A DNA stretch of 56,350 nt, taken from Pantoea sp. 18069. Its GTDB lineage: Bacteria > Pseudomonadota > Gammaproteobacteria > Burkholderiales > Burkholderiaceae_C. The notes beneath the pieces were generated by a model, which saw only the letters and a list, made by a program, of their open reading frames with translations, made no database searches and had not been told where the DNA came from. Of this stretch, positions 9,185-16,948 are shown piece by piece. Location of the stretch: assembly GCF_902706035.1 (NCBI RefSeq), contig NZ_CACSJA010000034.1, positions 1 through 56,350 of the forward strand, written 5' to 3'. Both the position numbers and the translations under genes were made by a program. How positions within the stretch are numbered: the stretch's first letter is position 1; every line of letters begins with the position of its first letter.

Positions 9185-10170
9185 AAACCACCGTTTCTAT
9201 CCGCCGCCTGGTCACCGCCGCGCTGGCCGCTGCCACCATGGCCAGCTTTGCGCCGGGCCTGGCCCAGGCCCAGGACTTCCCGTCCAAGCCCGTGCGCATG
9301 GTGCTGCCCTTCCCTCCAGGCGGCGTGACCGACCTGCTGGCGCGCGCGCTCGCCGAGAAAATGGCGACCCGCCTGGGCCAGCCGGTGATCGTCGACAACC
9401 GGCCCGGGGCGGGCACGGTGCTGGCCTCCGACACCGTCGCACGCGCGCCGGCCGACGGCTATACGCTGCTGATGGCCGCGTCGTCCATAGGCACGGCGCC
9501 GCTGCTCTACGACAAGGTCAACTACGACGCGATCAAGAGCTTCGCGCCCGTGACCCAGGTGGCTTCGGTGGTGCACATTCTGGCGGTGAATCCCAAGCTG
9601 CCGGTCAAGAACGTCGGCGAGCTGCTGGCCTATGCGCGCCAGAACCCGGGCAAGCTCAACTACGGATCCACCGGCATGGGCACCTCGACCCACCTTGAAA
9701 TGGAATTGCTCAAGAACATGGGCCAGGCCTTCCTGGTGCATATCCCCTACAAGGGCAGCGGCCCGGCGCTGATCGACATGGTCGCGGGCCAGGTCGATGT
9801 GATGTTCGACGCCTGGGGCTCGTCGGGCCCCTTCGTCAAGTCGGGCAAGCTGCGCGCGCTGGCCGTGACCACGGCCCAGCGTTCGGCCGCGCTGCCCGAC
9901 CTGCCCACGGTCGCCGAGTCCGGCCTCAAGGGCTACGAAGCCATGCCCTGGCTGGGCCTGATGGCGCCGGCCGGCACGCCGGCTCCGGCAGTCAACCGCA
10001 TCCACCGCGAAGTCGCCGAAATCCTCAAGGAACCCGAGATGCAGGAGAAGTTCAGGAACTGGGGGCTGGACATCATTGGCAACACGCCCGCGGAATTCGC
10101 GAGCTTTCTGCGCAAGGACATCGCCCAGTGGGACAAGGTCATCAAGAGCGCAGGCATCAAAGCAGATTGA
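9181..10170 (+). CDS. Bug/TctC-family periplasmic solute-binding protein
   Basis: 329 residues with a signal peptide (LVTAALAAATMASFAPGLAQAQ) and the Bug signature: FPSKPVRMVLPFPPGGVTD, VDNRPGAGTVLASDTVARAP, HIPYKGSGPALIDMVAGQVDVMF and LPDLPTVAESGL. Family members bind carboxylates; some feed TctAB-type tripartite transporters, many are orphans. No TctA/TctB genes are in the window. A strong AGAGGAGA ribosome-binding site precedes the ATG, which overlaps the upstream stop. Within this operon it probably captures the acid activated by the synthetase. Confidence 0.95.
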   Translation: MKTTVSIRRLVTAALAAATMASFAPGLAQAQDFPSKPVRMVLPFPPGGVTDLLARALAEKMATRLGQPVIVDNRPGAGTVLASDTVARAPADGYTLLMAASSIGTAPLLYDKVNYDAIKSFAPVTQVASVVHILAVNPKLPVKNVGELLAYARQNPGKLNYGSTGMGTSTHLEMELLKNMGQAFLVHIPYKGSGPALIDMVAGQVDVMFDAWGSSGPFVKSGKLRALAVTTAQRSAALPDLPTVAESGLKGYEAMPWLGLMAPAGTPAPAVNRIHREVAEILKEPEMQEKFRNWGLDIIGNTPAEFASFLRKDIAQWDKVIKSAGIKAD

Positions 10171-10177
10171 TCACGGC

Positions 10178-11380
10178 ATGGACTTCGCACTGACCGAAGA
10201 GCAGCAGATGATCGCCGACAGCGCAAGCGACTGGCTGCTGCACCACTACGACCTGCGCCAGCGCGCGGCCAGCCTGCAGCGCGACGGCGGCAACCCCGCG
10301 GTCTGGCAGGCCATGGCCGAACTCGGCTGGCTGGGCCTGCTATTGCCTGAAGACGCGGGCGGCATGGAACTGGGCGCGCTCGAAGCCGGTCTGCTGGCCC
10401 AGGCGATGGGCCGGCATCTGGTGGTCGAGCCCGTGCTCGACGGCTGCCTTGAAGCCGCACGGCTGCTGGCGCTCGCCGGGTCGCCAGCGCAGCAGGCCGA
10501 CTGGCTGCCGGGCGTGGTCGCGGGCACGCAGCGCCTGGCGCTGGCCCATGCCGAAGGCAGCCGCCTGCCCTGGGATGCACCGCAACTGCGCGCGCGCGCC
10601 AATGGCGCGGGCTGGGTGCTCGACGGCAGCAAGCGCTGCATTGCATCGGCGCCCGGCGCGGCGCGCTGGATTGTCTCGGCAGTGCTGGCCGATGGCAGCA
10701 CCGCGCTGTTTCTTGTCGATCCGCAGACACCGGGCATATGCATGGACGCCTATGACACCAGCAACGGCGGGCGCGCTGCTGACATAGCGTTCGACGCGGT
10801 GCACGTCGACGCTGCGAGCCGCCTGAACACTGGCAATGTACAGGCTGCACTGCAGCGCGTGCTCGCCGAAGGCCTGGTCGCGCGCTGCTGGGCCGCCACG
10901 GGCTGCATGCAGGCCATGCTGGCGCAGACCAGCGACCATGTGCAGCAACGCCAGCAATTCGGCCAGCCGCTGGCGCGCTTTCAGGTGGTGCAGCACCGGC
11001 TTGCCGAAATGGCCGTGCTGTGCGCCGAGGCCCAGGCCGCGTGCGAACTTGCATCGCTTTCGCTGGCCGGTGCAGACGCTGCAGACGCTGCACAAGGCCG
11101 CGGCCTCGCCAGTCTGTTGAAGAACAAGGTCGGCCGTGCCGCGCGCACGGTCGCCCAGGAAGGCGTGCAACTGCACGGTGCCATGGGCGTGTGCGAAGAG
11201 CTGCCCATCGCCAGCGCGTTTCGCGCATTGATGGCCTTTGCCCAATGGGGCGGCGACGGCGCCAGCCACGCGCTCGATGCCGGGAGCGCACTGCTTGCCG
11301 ATGGCAGCTTCGCGCAAAGCCGCACACTGGGCCCTGCGCCCACCCACCTTGCCGCCCAAGAACCCGAGACCGTCGCATGA
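10178..11380 (+). CDS. Acyl-CoA dehydrogenase, likely non-catalytic-base partner of a heteromer
   Basis: 400 residues from the ATG at 10178. An N-terminal helical domain (MDFALTEEQQMIADSASDWL; LAELGWLGLLLPEDAGG) is followed by the beta domain and the C-terminal helical domain (RQQFGQPLARFQVVQHRLAEMAV, KVGRAARTVAQEGVQLHGAMG). The usual C-terminal YGGT/EGT-E-IQR-like segment that supplies flavin contacts and often the catalytic base is absent. The next gene, overlapping by 4 bp, is a second acyl-CoA dehydrogenase that has it. Adjacent unequal pairs form alpha2-beta2 enzymes in steroid side-chain catabolism (FadE26/27 type). A similar heteromer is inferred here. Confidence 0.88.
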   Translation: MDFALTEEQQMIADSASDWLLHHYDLRQRAASLQRDGGNPAVWQAMAELGWLGLLLPEDAGGMELGALEAGLLAQAMGRHLVVEPVLDGCLEAARLLALAGSPAQQADWLPGVVAGTQRLALAHAEGSRLPWDAPQLRARANGAGWVLDGSKRCIASAPGAARWIVSAVLADGSTALFLVDPQTPGICMDAYDTSNGGRAADIAFDAVHVDAASRLNTGNVQAALQRVLAEGLVARCWAATGCMQAMLAQTSDHVQQRQQFGQPLARFQVVQHRLAEMAVLCAEAQAACELASLSLAGADAADAAQGRGLASLLKNKVGRAARTVAQEGVQLHGAMGVCEELPIASAFRALMAFAQWGGDGASHALDAGSALLADGSFAQSRTLGPAPTHLAAQEPETVA

Positions 11381-12558
11381 ACCTCGCACTGAGCCCCGCC
11401 GACCAGGCCTTTCGCGCCGAAGTGCGCAGCTTTCTCGCCACCCACCTGACGGACACGCTGCGCGCCGGCCAGGCCGCCACCAGCGCCATGTACCCCGAGC
11501 CGGAAATCTCCGGGCCATGGCAGCAGGCACTGCAGGCGCGCGGCTGGCTGGTGCCGCTGTGGCCGCGCGAATGGGGCGGCACCGGCTGGACGGCGCTGCA
11601 ACGCTTCATCTTCGAGACCGAATGCGCGCTCGCCGGCGCGCCGCTGGTCCACCCCATGGGCGCGCGGCTGGTCGGCCCGGTGATACTGCGCTACGGCACC
11701 GAAGCACAAAAGAAGTTCTACCTGCCGCGCATCCTGTCGGGCGCCGACTACTGGTGCCAGGGCTTTTCCGAGCCCAACGCCGGCTCGGACCTTGCCGCGC
11801 TGCAGATGCGCGCCGTACCCGATGGCGCCGACTATGTGCTCAACGGCACCAAGATCTGGACCACCCATGCCCACCACGCCAACCGCATGTTCGCGCTGGT
11901 GCGCACCAGCAGCGAAGGCAAGCGCCAGCAGGGCATCAGCTTTTTGCTGATCGACATGGCGCTGCCGGGCATCACGGTGCGGCCCATCGTCACCATTGGC
12001 GGCGACCACGACGTCAACGAAGTGCATTTCGAGAACGTGCGCGTACCGCAATCCGATCGCATAGGCGAAGAGAACGCGGGCTGGGAATGCGCCAAGTACC
12101 TGCTCGAATTCGAACGCGGCGCCGGCATCTTCAGCCCGCGCCTGCGCTCCCAGCTCAAGCGCGTGGCCGACGCGTTTGGCGCGCAGCAGGACCTGCCCGA
12201 CGACCTGGTGCGGCGTTTTGGCGAAGTCGTCGCCGATATCGACACCTTCGAATGGCTGGAGCTGCGCACCATGGGCGGCCTGGCGCCCGGCGCCAACCCC
12301 GGCCCGGTGTCGTCCATACTCAAGCTGCGCGCCAGCCGGCTCAAGCAGGCGATTGCGGAACTGGGCGTCGATGTGCTGGGCCAGGCCGGCCTGCGCTGGC
12401 GCAGTGACGCGGCCGGCAGCGCGCTTCGGCCCAGTGTGCTGGTGCCCGAATACTGCAATAGCCGGGCGTTCACCATCTTTGGCGGCGCGGCCGAGGTGCA
12501 GTTGGGGTTGATTGCCCACACGGTGCTGGGCAGACAAGCGGCCATATCACCCCGATGA
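11377..12558 (+). CDS. Acyl-CoA dehydrogenase, probable catalytic partner
   Basis: 393 residues from the ATG at 11377, which overlaps the previous stop. It has an N-terminal domain (MNLALSPADQAFRAEVRSFL, RGWLVPLWPREWGG), the family signature GFSEPNAGSDLAAL, a flavin segment KIWTTHAHHANRMFALVRTS and the C-terminal NSRAFTIFGGAAEVQLGLIAHTVLG. It introduces a double bond into an acyl-CoA using FAD. Bases 12457-12505 near its 3' end recur at 15769-15817, bracketing the IS-containing region downstream. Last gene of the operon. Confidence 0.92.
   Translation: MNLALSPADQAFRAEVRSFLATHLTDTLRAGQAATSAMYPEPEISGPWQQALQARGWLVPLWPREWGGTGWTALQRFIFETECALAGAPLVHPMGARLVGPVILRYGTEAQKKFYLPRILSGADYWCQGFSEPNAGSDLAALQMRAVPDGADYVLNGTKIWTTHAHHANRMFALVRTSSEGKRQQGISFLLIDMALPGITVRPIVTIGGDHDVNEVHFENVRVPQSDRIGEENAGWECAKYLLEFERGAGIFSPRLRSQLKRVADAFGAQQDLPDDLVRRFGEVVADIDTFEWLELRTMGGLAPGANPGPVSSILKLRASRLKQAIAELGVDVLGQAGLRWRSDAAGSALRPSVLVPEYCNSRAFTIFGGAAEVQLGLIAHTVLGRQAAISPR
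12457..12505 (+). repeat. 49-bp direct repeat, copy 1 (inside an acyl-CoA dehydrogenase gene)
   Basis: Encodes the NSRAFTIFGGAAEVQL segment of the intact acyl-CoA dehydrogenase. It matches 15769-15817 at 47 of 49 positions, in the same orientation. Confidence 0.9.
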
Positions 12559-12574
12559 TGGCAAGCGGTCTGGC

Positions 12575-12619
12575 ATGGGCCTTGGCCGGCGCATGGCACA
12601 TGCGGCCGGCCAGGGCCAT
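12575..12619. terminator. Long hairpin between convergent genes (bidirectional terminator)
   Basis: A long imperfect stem: ATGGGCC then TGGCCGGC and GCATG on the left pair with CATGC, GCCGGCCA and GGGCCAT on the right, with one mismatch, two single-base bulges and a 3-nt loop. It sits directly between the acyl-CoA dehydrogenase stop and the stop of the truncated matB on the other strand. No T-run. Confidence 0.6.
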
Positions 12620-13066
12620 CAGGCCACGGCAACCGGCTTTCCGTAGGTGTCGCGCAATACGTTCTTCATCACCTTGCCCATGGCGTTGCGGGGCAGCTCG
12701 GGCACGAAATGGACATGCTTGGGAACCTTGTAGTTGGCCAGCTGGCCCTTGAGGGCCTTGATGATCTGCTCGCCCGTGGGGCCGTCGTCCTTGCGCACGA
12801 CCACGGCGGTCACGGCCTCGCCGAAATCCCGATCGGGAATGCCGATCACGGCGGACTCGCCCACGCCAGGCAAGGCATCGATGGCCATTTCCACCTCCTT
12901 GGGATAGACGTTGTAGCCCCCCGAGATCACCAGATCCTTGGCGCGGCCGACGATGGTCAGGTAGCCGTCGCTGCTGAGCGTTCCCTGGTCACCGGTGCGA
13001 AACCAGCCATCGGCGGTGAACTCCTCGACGGTTTTTTCCGGCTTGCGCCAGTAGCCCATGAAGACT
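12619..13066 (-). pseudogene. matB: 3' fragment of a malonyl-CoA synthetase (MatB-like AMP-forming ligase)
   Basis: About 148 residues matching only the C-terminal lid domain of an acyl-adenylate ligase: GYWRKPEKT, DGWFRTGDQGTLSSDGYLTI, GRAKDLVISGGYNVYPKEVE, GIPDRDFGEAVTAVV and the catalytic-lysine segment RNAMGKVMKNVLRD. This resembles malonyl-CoA ligase MatB most. Family members are ~500 residues; here everything upstream of FMGYW is replaced by the end of the IS200/IS605-type element. The missing N-terminal part is not found on the other side of the element, so a deletion accompanied or followed the insertion. Non-functional. Confidence 0.85.
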
Positions 13067-13096
13067 CCCACCGCTAAACAGGCGTTATAGCGGGGG
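13067..13096 (-). ncRNA. Right-end hairpin of the IS200/IS605 element; likely 3' part of the TnpB guide (omega) RNA
   Basis: On the minus strand CCCCCGCTA, a short loop and TAGCGGTGGG form a stem with a bulged T, overlapping the tnpB stop codon. Right ends of this kind in TnpB elements form the scaffold at the 3' end of the omega RNA, and the flanking bases act as guide. If so, the current guide would start near 13066 and read into the matB fragment (AGTCTTCATGGGCTACTGGC). Structure and position are seen; transcription is inferred. Confidence 0.5.
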
Positions 13097-14513
13097 TTTC
13101 TTGGGTCAAAGACCAGTGCGCCGGCGTGTTGCCACCCCGGCGACTTACCCCAGTCTCACCAAGCGTAGGATGCATTTGAGCACCCGGTTCGGAGCCTTCC
13201 GCCCCTACCTTCTGTCTTGCGATCCGGCAGGTCTTCTTCTCCTTTTCGGCACTCTTGCCCGCCAGCAATTGCCTGACCCCGCGCCAGGCGATGACGCTTG
13301 CCGCGTTGTGGTCGGCATGTGCAGTGTGTCCACAGCTTTGACAGACAAACCCGGATTGGGAAACCCGGTTGCCCTGGTGAATGTGGCCGCAAGCGCCGCA
13401 TTCCTGCGAAGAATAAAACGCCGGCACTTCTATCACCAGCTTGCCCTGGCGGCGCGCCTTGTATTGCAAAAACACTTTGGTCTGGCCCCAGGCAGAGGCC
13501 AGAATCGCTTTGTTGAGCCCGGACTTGGCCGCAGCCCCATTGCGCAGCCAACGGCCTTGCGCGTCCTGTTGGGGCTTGGCCTTTTGGGTCATGTTCTTGA
13601 CCTTGAGCGCCTCAAAGACAAACAGCTTGTAGCGCGTGTCTGTCGCCAGGACATGACTGGTCTGGTGCGCCAACTCCCGGCGCACATCAGCGCCATAGCG
13701 CTGGTAGCGCGCCACCTTGCGCCTGGCCTTGACCCAGTTGCTGGAGCCCCTGGTTCTGCGGGCCTGGCGCTTTTGCCAGCGCTTTCTGTGTTTTTCCTGC
13801 GCTGCCAGCCGTTGGACCTGGACGGGCAAAAAGGAAAATTGCTGGCCGTCGCTGCCCGCCAGTGGCAGGGCCACGCCACGATCGAGCCCCAGGGTCATGG
13901 CGAGCAGCTCTGGCGCATCGAACTGCCTGAGCCAGGCCGTGGTTTCCTTGTCGCTGGGCTCCATCAGGCCATCGTCGCCATTGAACGAGACATGCCATTG
14001 GCCGGCATGGATGCTGATGTGCAATGAAGCGGGAGGCTGGTAGGCCCGGTGCGCCTTGAATGCCAGCACGCCCACGGGATGTTTTCTGGTGCCTATGCAG
14101 AGTTGGTGGCCGGTGATTTCTCCCGTAGCCCTGTCCACGACAGGCTTGAACTCGAACAGCTCGGACGTCAGCCAGACAGCCTGTCTGCCGTGTTTTTTGT
14201 GCATCGTGGGCCGGCCGCCGAGTTTTCGGAAATAACGGCTGTAGGCCTGCTTCCACAGCACCGCGCCATTGCGCAGAATCTGGCTGGGCACTTCGGACAG
14301 CCAAGGTGTGAGCTCGGTCTTGAAATGGCTGTACTGCTGATCGATGGGCGCGAACTGACCCGTGTGTGCCAGGGACTTGCGTGCAAAACGCCTGAAATAC
14401 CGGTCTTCGCCCACCTTGGCGTTGTAGATGAAACGCTGGCAGCCTATCCATTGCAGCAGGATCTGTGCCTGCGCAGGCGTGGGATAGCAGCGAAAACGAT
14501 GGCCGATCTGCAT
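13074..14513 (-). CDS. tnpB: TnpB RNA-guided nuclease of an IS200/IS605-family element
   Basis: 479 residues, a complete TnpB. N-terminal domain MQIGHRFRCYPTPAQAQILL with IGCQRFIYN; RuvC-like nuclease residues D211 (TLGLDRGVALPL), E301 (FVFEALKVKNMT) and D401 (HADHNAASVIAW); zinc-finger cysteines 372, 375, 391 and 394 (CGACGHIHQ...CQSCGH). TnpB proteins cut DNA next to a short target-adjacent motif, guided by an RNA from the element's own end, and help retain the element. All catalytic residues are present although the partner transposase is wrecked, so it may still be active. The last ~60 residues overlap the presumed omega-RNA region, as is usual. Confidence 0.93.
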   Translation of the reverse strand: MQIGHRFRCYPTPAQAQILLQWIGCQRFIYNAKVGEDRYFRRFARKSLAHTGQFAPIDQQYSHFKTELTPWLSEVPSQILRNGAVLWKQAYSRYFRKLGGRPTMHKKHGRQAVWLTSELFEFKPVVDRATGEITGHQLCIGTRKHPVGVLAFKAHRAYQPPASLHISIHAGQWHVSFNGDDGLMEPSDKETTAWLRQFDAPELLAMTLGLDRGVALPLAGSDGQQFSFLPVQVQRLAAQEKHRKRWQKRQARRTRGSSNWVKARRKVARYQRYGADVRRELAHQTSHVLATDTRYKLFVFEALKVKNMTQKAKPQQDAQGRWLRNGAAAKSGLNKAILASAWGQTKVFLQYKARRQGKLVIEVPAFYSSQECGACGHIHQGNRVSQSGFVCQSCGHTAHADHNAASVIAWRGVRQLLAGKSAEKEKKTCRIARQKVGAEGSEPGAQMHPTLGETGVSRRGGNTPAHWSLTQETPAITPV

Positions 14514-14550
14514 GTCGCCATGCTCGTGGAGAAATCAGTAAGGCGCCAGC

Positions 14551-15160
14551 ATGAAAAGTAACAATCCTTAGAACGTGTTCACGATCTCAACGCGTCGCGT
14601 TGGGACGCAATCGGGATGAGTTCGAAGCGCTGGGGCGCAGCTTGCACCGGGGTGCAAGCAAGCTGCAGCGCGAAGAAATCGCCCGATTTCGTCCCAACCC
14701 TTCGGGACAGTGCCTTGGCGGGCGGTCTGCGTCGTTGCAGATCCTCGCAATAGCAGGGCTATTGCTGCGGTACTGCGCCTAGCATCCCATCCCGCCAAGG
14801 CGCTGTCGCGGCGCGAAGAGTTCGTGAACACGTTCTGAGCTCTCCCGCTGTTTTTAACATCGAGCTACACATCGTTTTTGTGACGAAATACCGGCACAAG
14901 ACGCTCTCGCCCCAAGTGCTTGAGCTGATATTTCGGTGCTGATCAACAACCTCAAGACAGCCAGTGCCCGGCGCACCAGAAATCGCTTTGCCGCACATTT
15001 GGCGCATTTCTATAGCAAGCCCTTGTTTTGGCACCGGGCCTACTTTGTGGGGAGCGTGGGAGGCGCTACGGGCCTATGTGAACGCGCAGGGGACAGAAGA
15101 ACATGCCCGCAAGTCTGCGGCAAAGGCTGGGGCTTTTACAAGAACCGACAGTCTGCGCTA
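14551..15160 (+). pseudogene. tnpA: Remnant of a Y1 transposase (TnpA, IS200/IS605 family)
   Basis: A start ATG at 14551 (MKSNNP) is cut after six codons by the inverted-repeat element and resumes at ~14840 with SPAVFNIELHIVFVTKYRHK, the typical TnpA N-terminus. A deletion/frameshift follows (~14935). The next recognisable parts are LINNLKTASARRTRNRF and HLAHFYSKPLFWHRAYFVGSVGG; a second frame change gives LRAYVNAQGTEEHARKSAAK, around the region of the catalytic Tyr. At least two frame breaks plus the insertion make it non-functional. Confidence 0.85.
14570..14836. repeat. 267-bp MITE-like element with 15-bp terminal inverted repeats and two long internal stems
   Basis: The ends are perfect inverted repeats: AGAACGTGTTCACGA (14570-14584) and its complement at 14822-14836. 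Inside are two near-perfect long stems: arm A 14599-14615 with 14682-14698 (one mismatch), and arm B 14706-14722 with 14791-14807 (one G-U pair). Each is capped by a smaller hairpin: CTTGCACC/GGTGCAAG at 14641-14658, and GCAATAGC/GCTATTGC at 14747-14765. No protein is encoded and no target-site duplication is obvious. It interrupts tnpA. The fold suggests a non-autonomous mobile repeat or a structured RNA. Confidence 0.85.
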
Positions 15161-15187
15161 GACCCCCTCCTAACGATTCTGCTTTGC

Positions 15188-15475
15188 CTTGATGCCGCTT
15201 CGCCTGGCAGGGGGAATGCGCGGATTTGGTGTTCATGCCCGGCAGGTCGGGAAACAGCGGCGAGCGCTCGGCCGGGGTCACCGCCAGCGGCCTGAGCTTG
15301 CCGGCCTGGACCAAGGGCATGACAGAAGGGGGGGCCGAAGGTCATGTCCATGTCGCCCGCGGCCACCGCCTGGATCGACGGCGCACCGCCCTTATACGGC
15401 ACATGCAGCATGTCGATGTCCGCCGCGTGGGCAAAGGCAGCGCCGGCCAGATGCGTCATCACCCCTGCACGAAGC
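15188..15475 (-). pseudogene. Fragment of a Bug/TctC-family binding protein gene
   Basis: The minus strand encodes HLAGAAFAHAADIDMLHVPYKGGAPSIQAVAAGDMDMTF and, after a frameshift at a run of seven G (15328-15334), PLVQAGKLRPLAVTPAERSPLFPDLPGM. These are the middle and late signatures of a Bug protein. Both the N-terminal half and the C-terminus are missing. It abuts a LysR fragment on the opposite strand, as often seen for divergent LysR/Bug gene pairs. Confidence 0.82.
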
Positions 15476-15479
15476 TGGC

Positions 15480-15764
15480 CTGCCGTGCGAAATCCGCTTC
15501 GAGGCCAGTTCAACGGCCTTGCTGTTCGCGGCGGTGATGGCGCAGCTGGGCGTGACTATCCTGCCCTGGAGCGCCGCGCATATCGAACTCAATGAGCGCA
15601 AGCTCAAGCTGGCCAAGGTCGACCACCGCCTGTTCTCGCGCGAGCTGTCGCTGTGCTGGCGCGATACGGCATTGCTGAGCAACGCCGTGCAAAAGGTCAA
15701 GGCGACCCTGCTCGAACTATTCGATGGCCCCGGAAAATGGCCGGAATGGGTGGCCTCGGATTAG
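15480..15764 (+). pseudogene. C-terminal fragment of a LysR-family regulator
   Basis: About 94 codons matching the end of a LysR effector-binding domain: FEASSTALLFAAVMAQLGVT, ILPWSAAHIELN and RELSLCWRDTALLSNAVQKV, then a stop at 15762-15764. The DNA-binding domain and first half of the sensor are absent. The join to the Bug fragment at ~15478 is abrupt, evidence of deletion. Confidence 0.8.
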
Positions 15765-15768
15765 CTTG

Positions 15769-15817
15769 AATAGCCGGGCGTTCACCATCTTTGGCGGCGC
15801 GGCGGAAGTGCAGTTGG
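15769..15817 (+). repeat. 49-bp direct repeat, copy 2 (acyl-CoA dehydrogenase fragment)
   Basis: It reads NSRAFTIFGGAAEVQL in frame and matches 12457-12505 with two mismatches. The sequence diverges right after it and no other part of an acyl-CoA dehydrogenase is present. Together the two copies bracket the matB-IS-Bug-LysR debris. Confidence 0.9.
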
Positions 15818-15961
15818 ACAACACCAATCCCGATACCTACGGTTCGATATTTCTTTCATCACGTATTTCACGATCCATACGAATCCTGCAGTGGTGAGAA
15901 ATATAGATAGCAATAGACCCATGGAACATCGCATGCCGCCGAATCGGAAGAACGAAATTTC

Positions 15962-16948
15962 TCATTGGGCCATTTCCTTGCCTATCTCCTGCAGCCCCGC
16001 AGAATTAGGATATCGAAGAATCAATTCCTGCGCCCTCGCTTGGACTGCATTCCACTGGAGTTCTGCTTTCTGCGATTCATCAAGATTTTTTGCATAACCG
16101 CTAATTAGAAATGCCACCGATGCCCTTGGATCGGTGGCTGGATCAAGCAGCTTGCGCCCCATGAAATGCTCCACACTGACCCCACCGGATTGATGCTGCA
16201 AACGCGAAACCGCAATCAGCCACTGGCTATACATAATCGCATCAAAATAACCAAATGCGTCTGCAGCACCGCCAAATATGGGCTGATTGGTGTTCAAAAA
16301 ACCCTGAAAATCGGCCACCTCCTGAGCCGAAAGCTGAATATCATCTTCATAGGCAATTCCCCCGGCAACAATATCCACCGCATATCTATTATGACTCCTT
16401 GAAATTTCATTGACGATCTCCCGCCTAACGTCGGGAGGCGTTTCCGGATAGAGATGCGCCAGCTCTCCGTAATAGTCATCAAAAGAAAGTACCTTGCGCT
16501 CGTAGGCACCCCTCAGATTAGGCAGCGTATTTTCATCGAAATAAAGTCTCGAATGACTCAAGGCAATTGCCCTTGCAACCTGCAGATCCTTCTCATGCAA
16601 AAGCGATAGAGTCAGAGCATCGGATATTTTCTTTTGAATATCCGCTGATCGAGAGTCGAAATACGCCTCATTGAGTTCCCGGGCTATCCGGATTCTCTCC
16701 TCCGCCCCTATCTCATCTTGAGTGGAATGCTCCAATTGACGAATGAGAGACTCAATCTTCTCCGTTCTCTGGCCCAAAGGCTCCTGCAAACGGGCAACAG
16801 CGCCATCGCGACGAGCCGCCGAATTGCTATCTTTCGAGGCCAGATGGCCTTCGGCAAGCGGCGCTTCATTGGGATCGCTGGCCACATACACCCAAAGAGC
16901 TATCGCCCATAACAAAGCAAAGAGCAAAAGAAAAAAAGGATTTTTCAT
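15962..16948 (-). CDS. Membrane-anchored helical protein of unknown function
   Basis: 328 residues. One N-terminal hydrophobic segment (NPFFLLLFALLWAIALWVYV) is followed by a long, mainly helical polar region (QRTEKIESLIRQLEHSTQDEI, AEERIRIARELNEAYFDSRS) predicted to face the periplasm. I recognise no enzyme motif. The start codon overlaps the stop of the upstream NlpC/P60-like gene (TGATG), so the two are translationally coupled. Base composition is much less GC-rich than the flanking genes, which points to horizontal acquisition. It could be an accessory or an immunity protein for its neighbour; that is inference. Confidence 0.6.
   Translation of the reverse strand: MKNPFFLLLFALLWAIALWVYVASDPNEAPLAEGHLASKDSNSAARRDGAVARLQEPLGQRTEKIESLIRQLEHSTQDEIGAEERIRIARELNEAYFDSRSADIQKKISDALTLSLLHEKDLQVARAIALSHSRLYFDENTLPNLRGAYERKVLSFDDYYGELAHLYPETPPDVRREIVNEISRSHNRYAVDIVAGGIAYEDDIQLSAQEVADFQGFLNTNQPIFGGAADAFGYFDAIMYSQWLIAVSRLQHQSGGVSVEHFMGRKLLDPATDPRASVAFLISGYAKNLDESQKAELQWNAVQARAQELILRYPNSAGLQEIGKEMAQ

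Larger units (their letters stand above)
13067..15160. mobile_element. IS200/IS605-family element: intact tnpB, decayed tnpA, secondary insertion
   Basis: tnpB on the minus strand and a tnpA remnant on the plus strand diverge from a 37-bp gap (14514-14550), the arrangement of IS605-type elements. The right end is marked by the hairpin at 13067-13096 next to the truncated matB. The left end, after the tnpA remnant, is not clearly recognisable and is put near 15160. A 267-bp inverted-repeat element (14570-14836) has landed just inside tnpA. The element cannot move by itself because its Y1 transposase is destroyed. Confidence 0.8.

Noticed and set aside
14568..14831. Short open frames inside the inverted-repeat element
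   Set aside because: They follow the palindromic stems, have no RBS and no protein-like composition.
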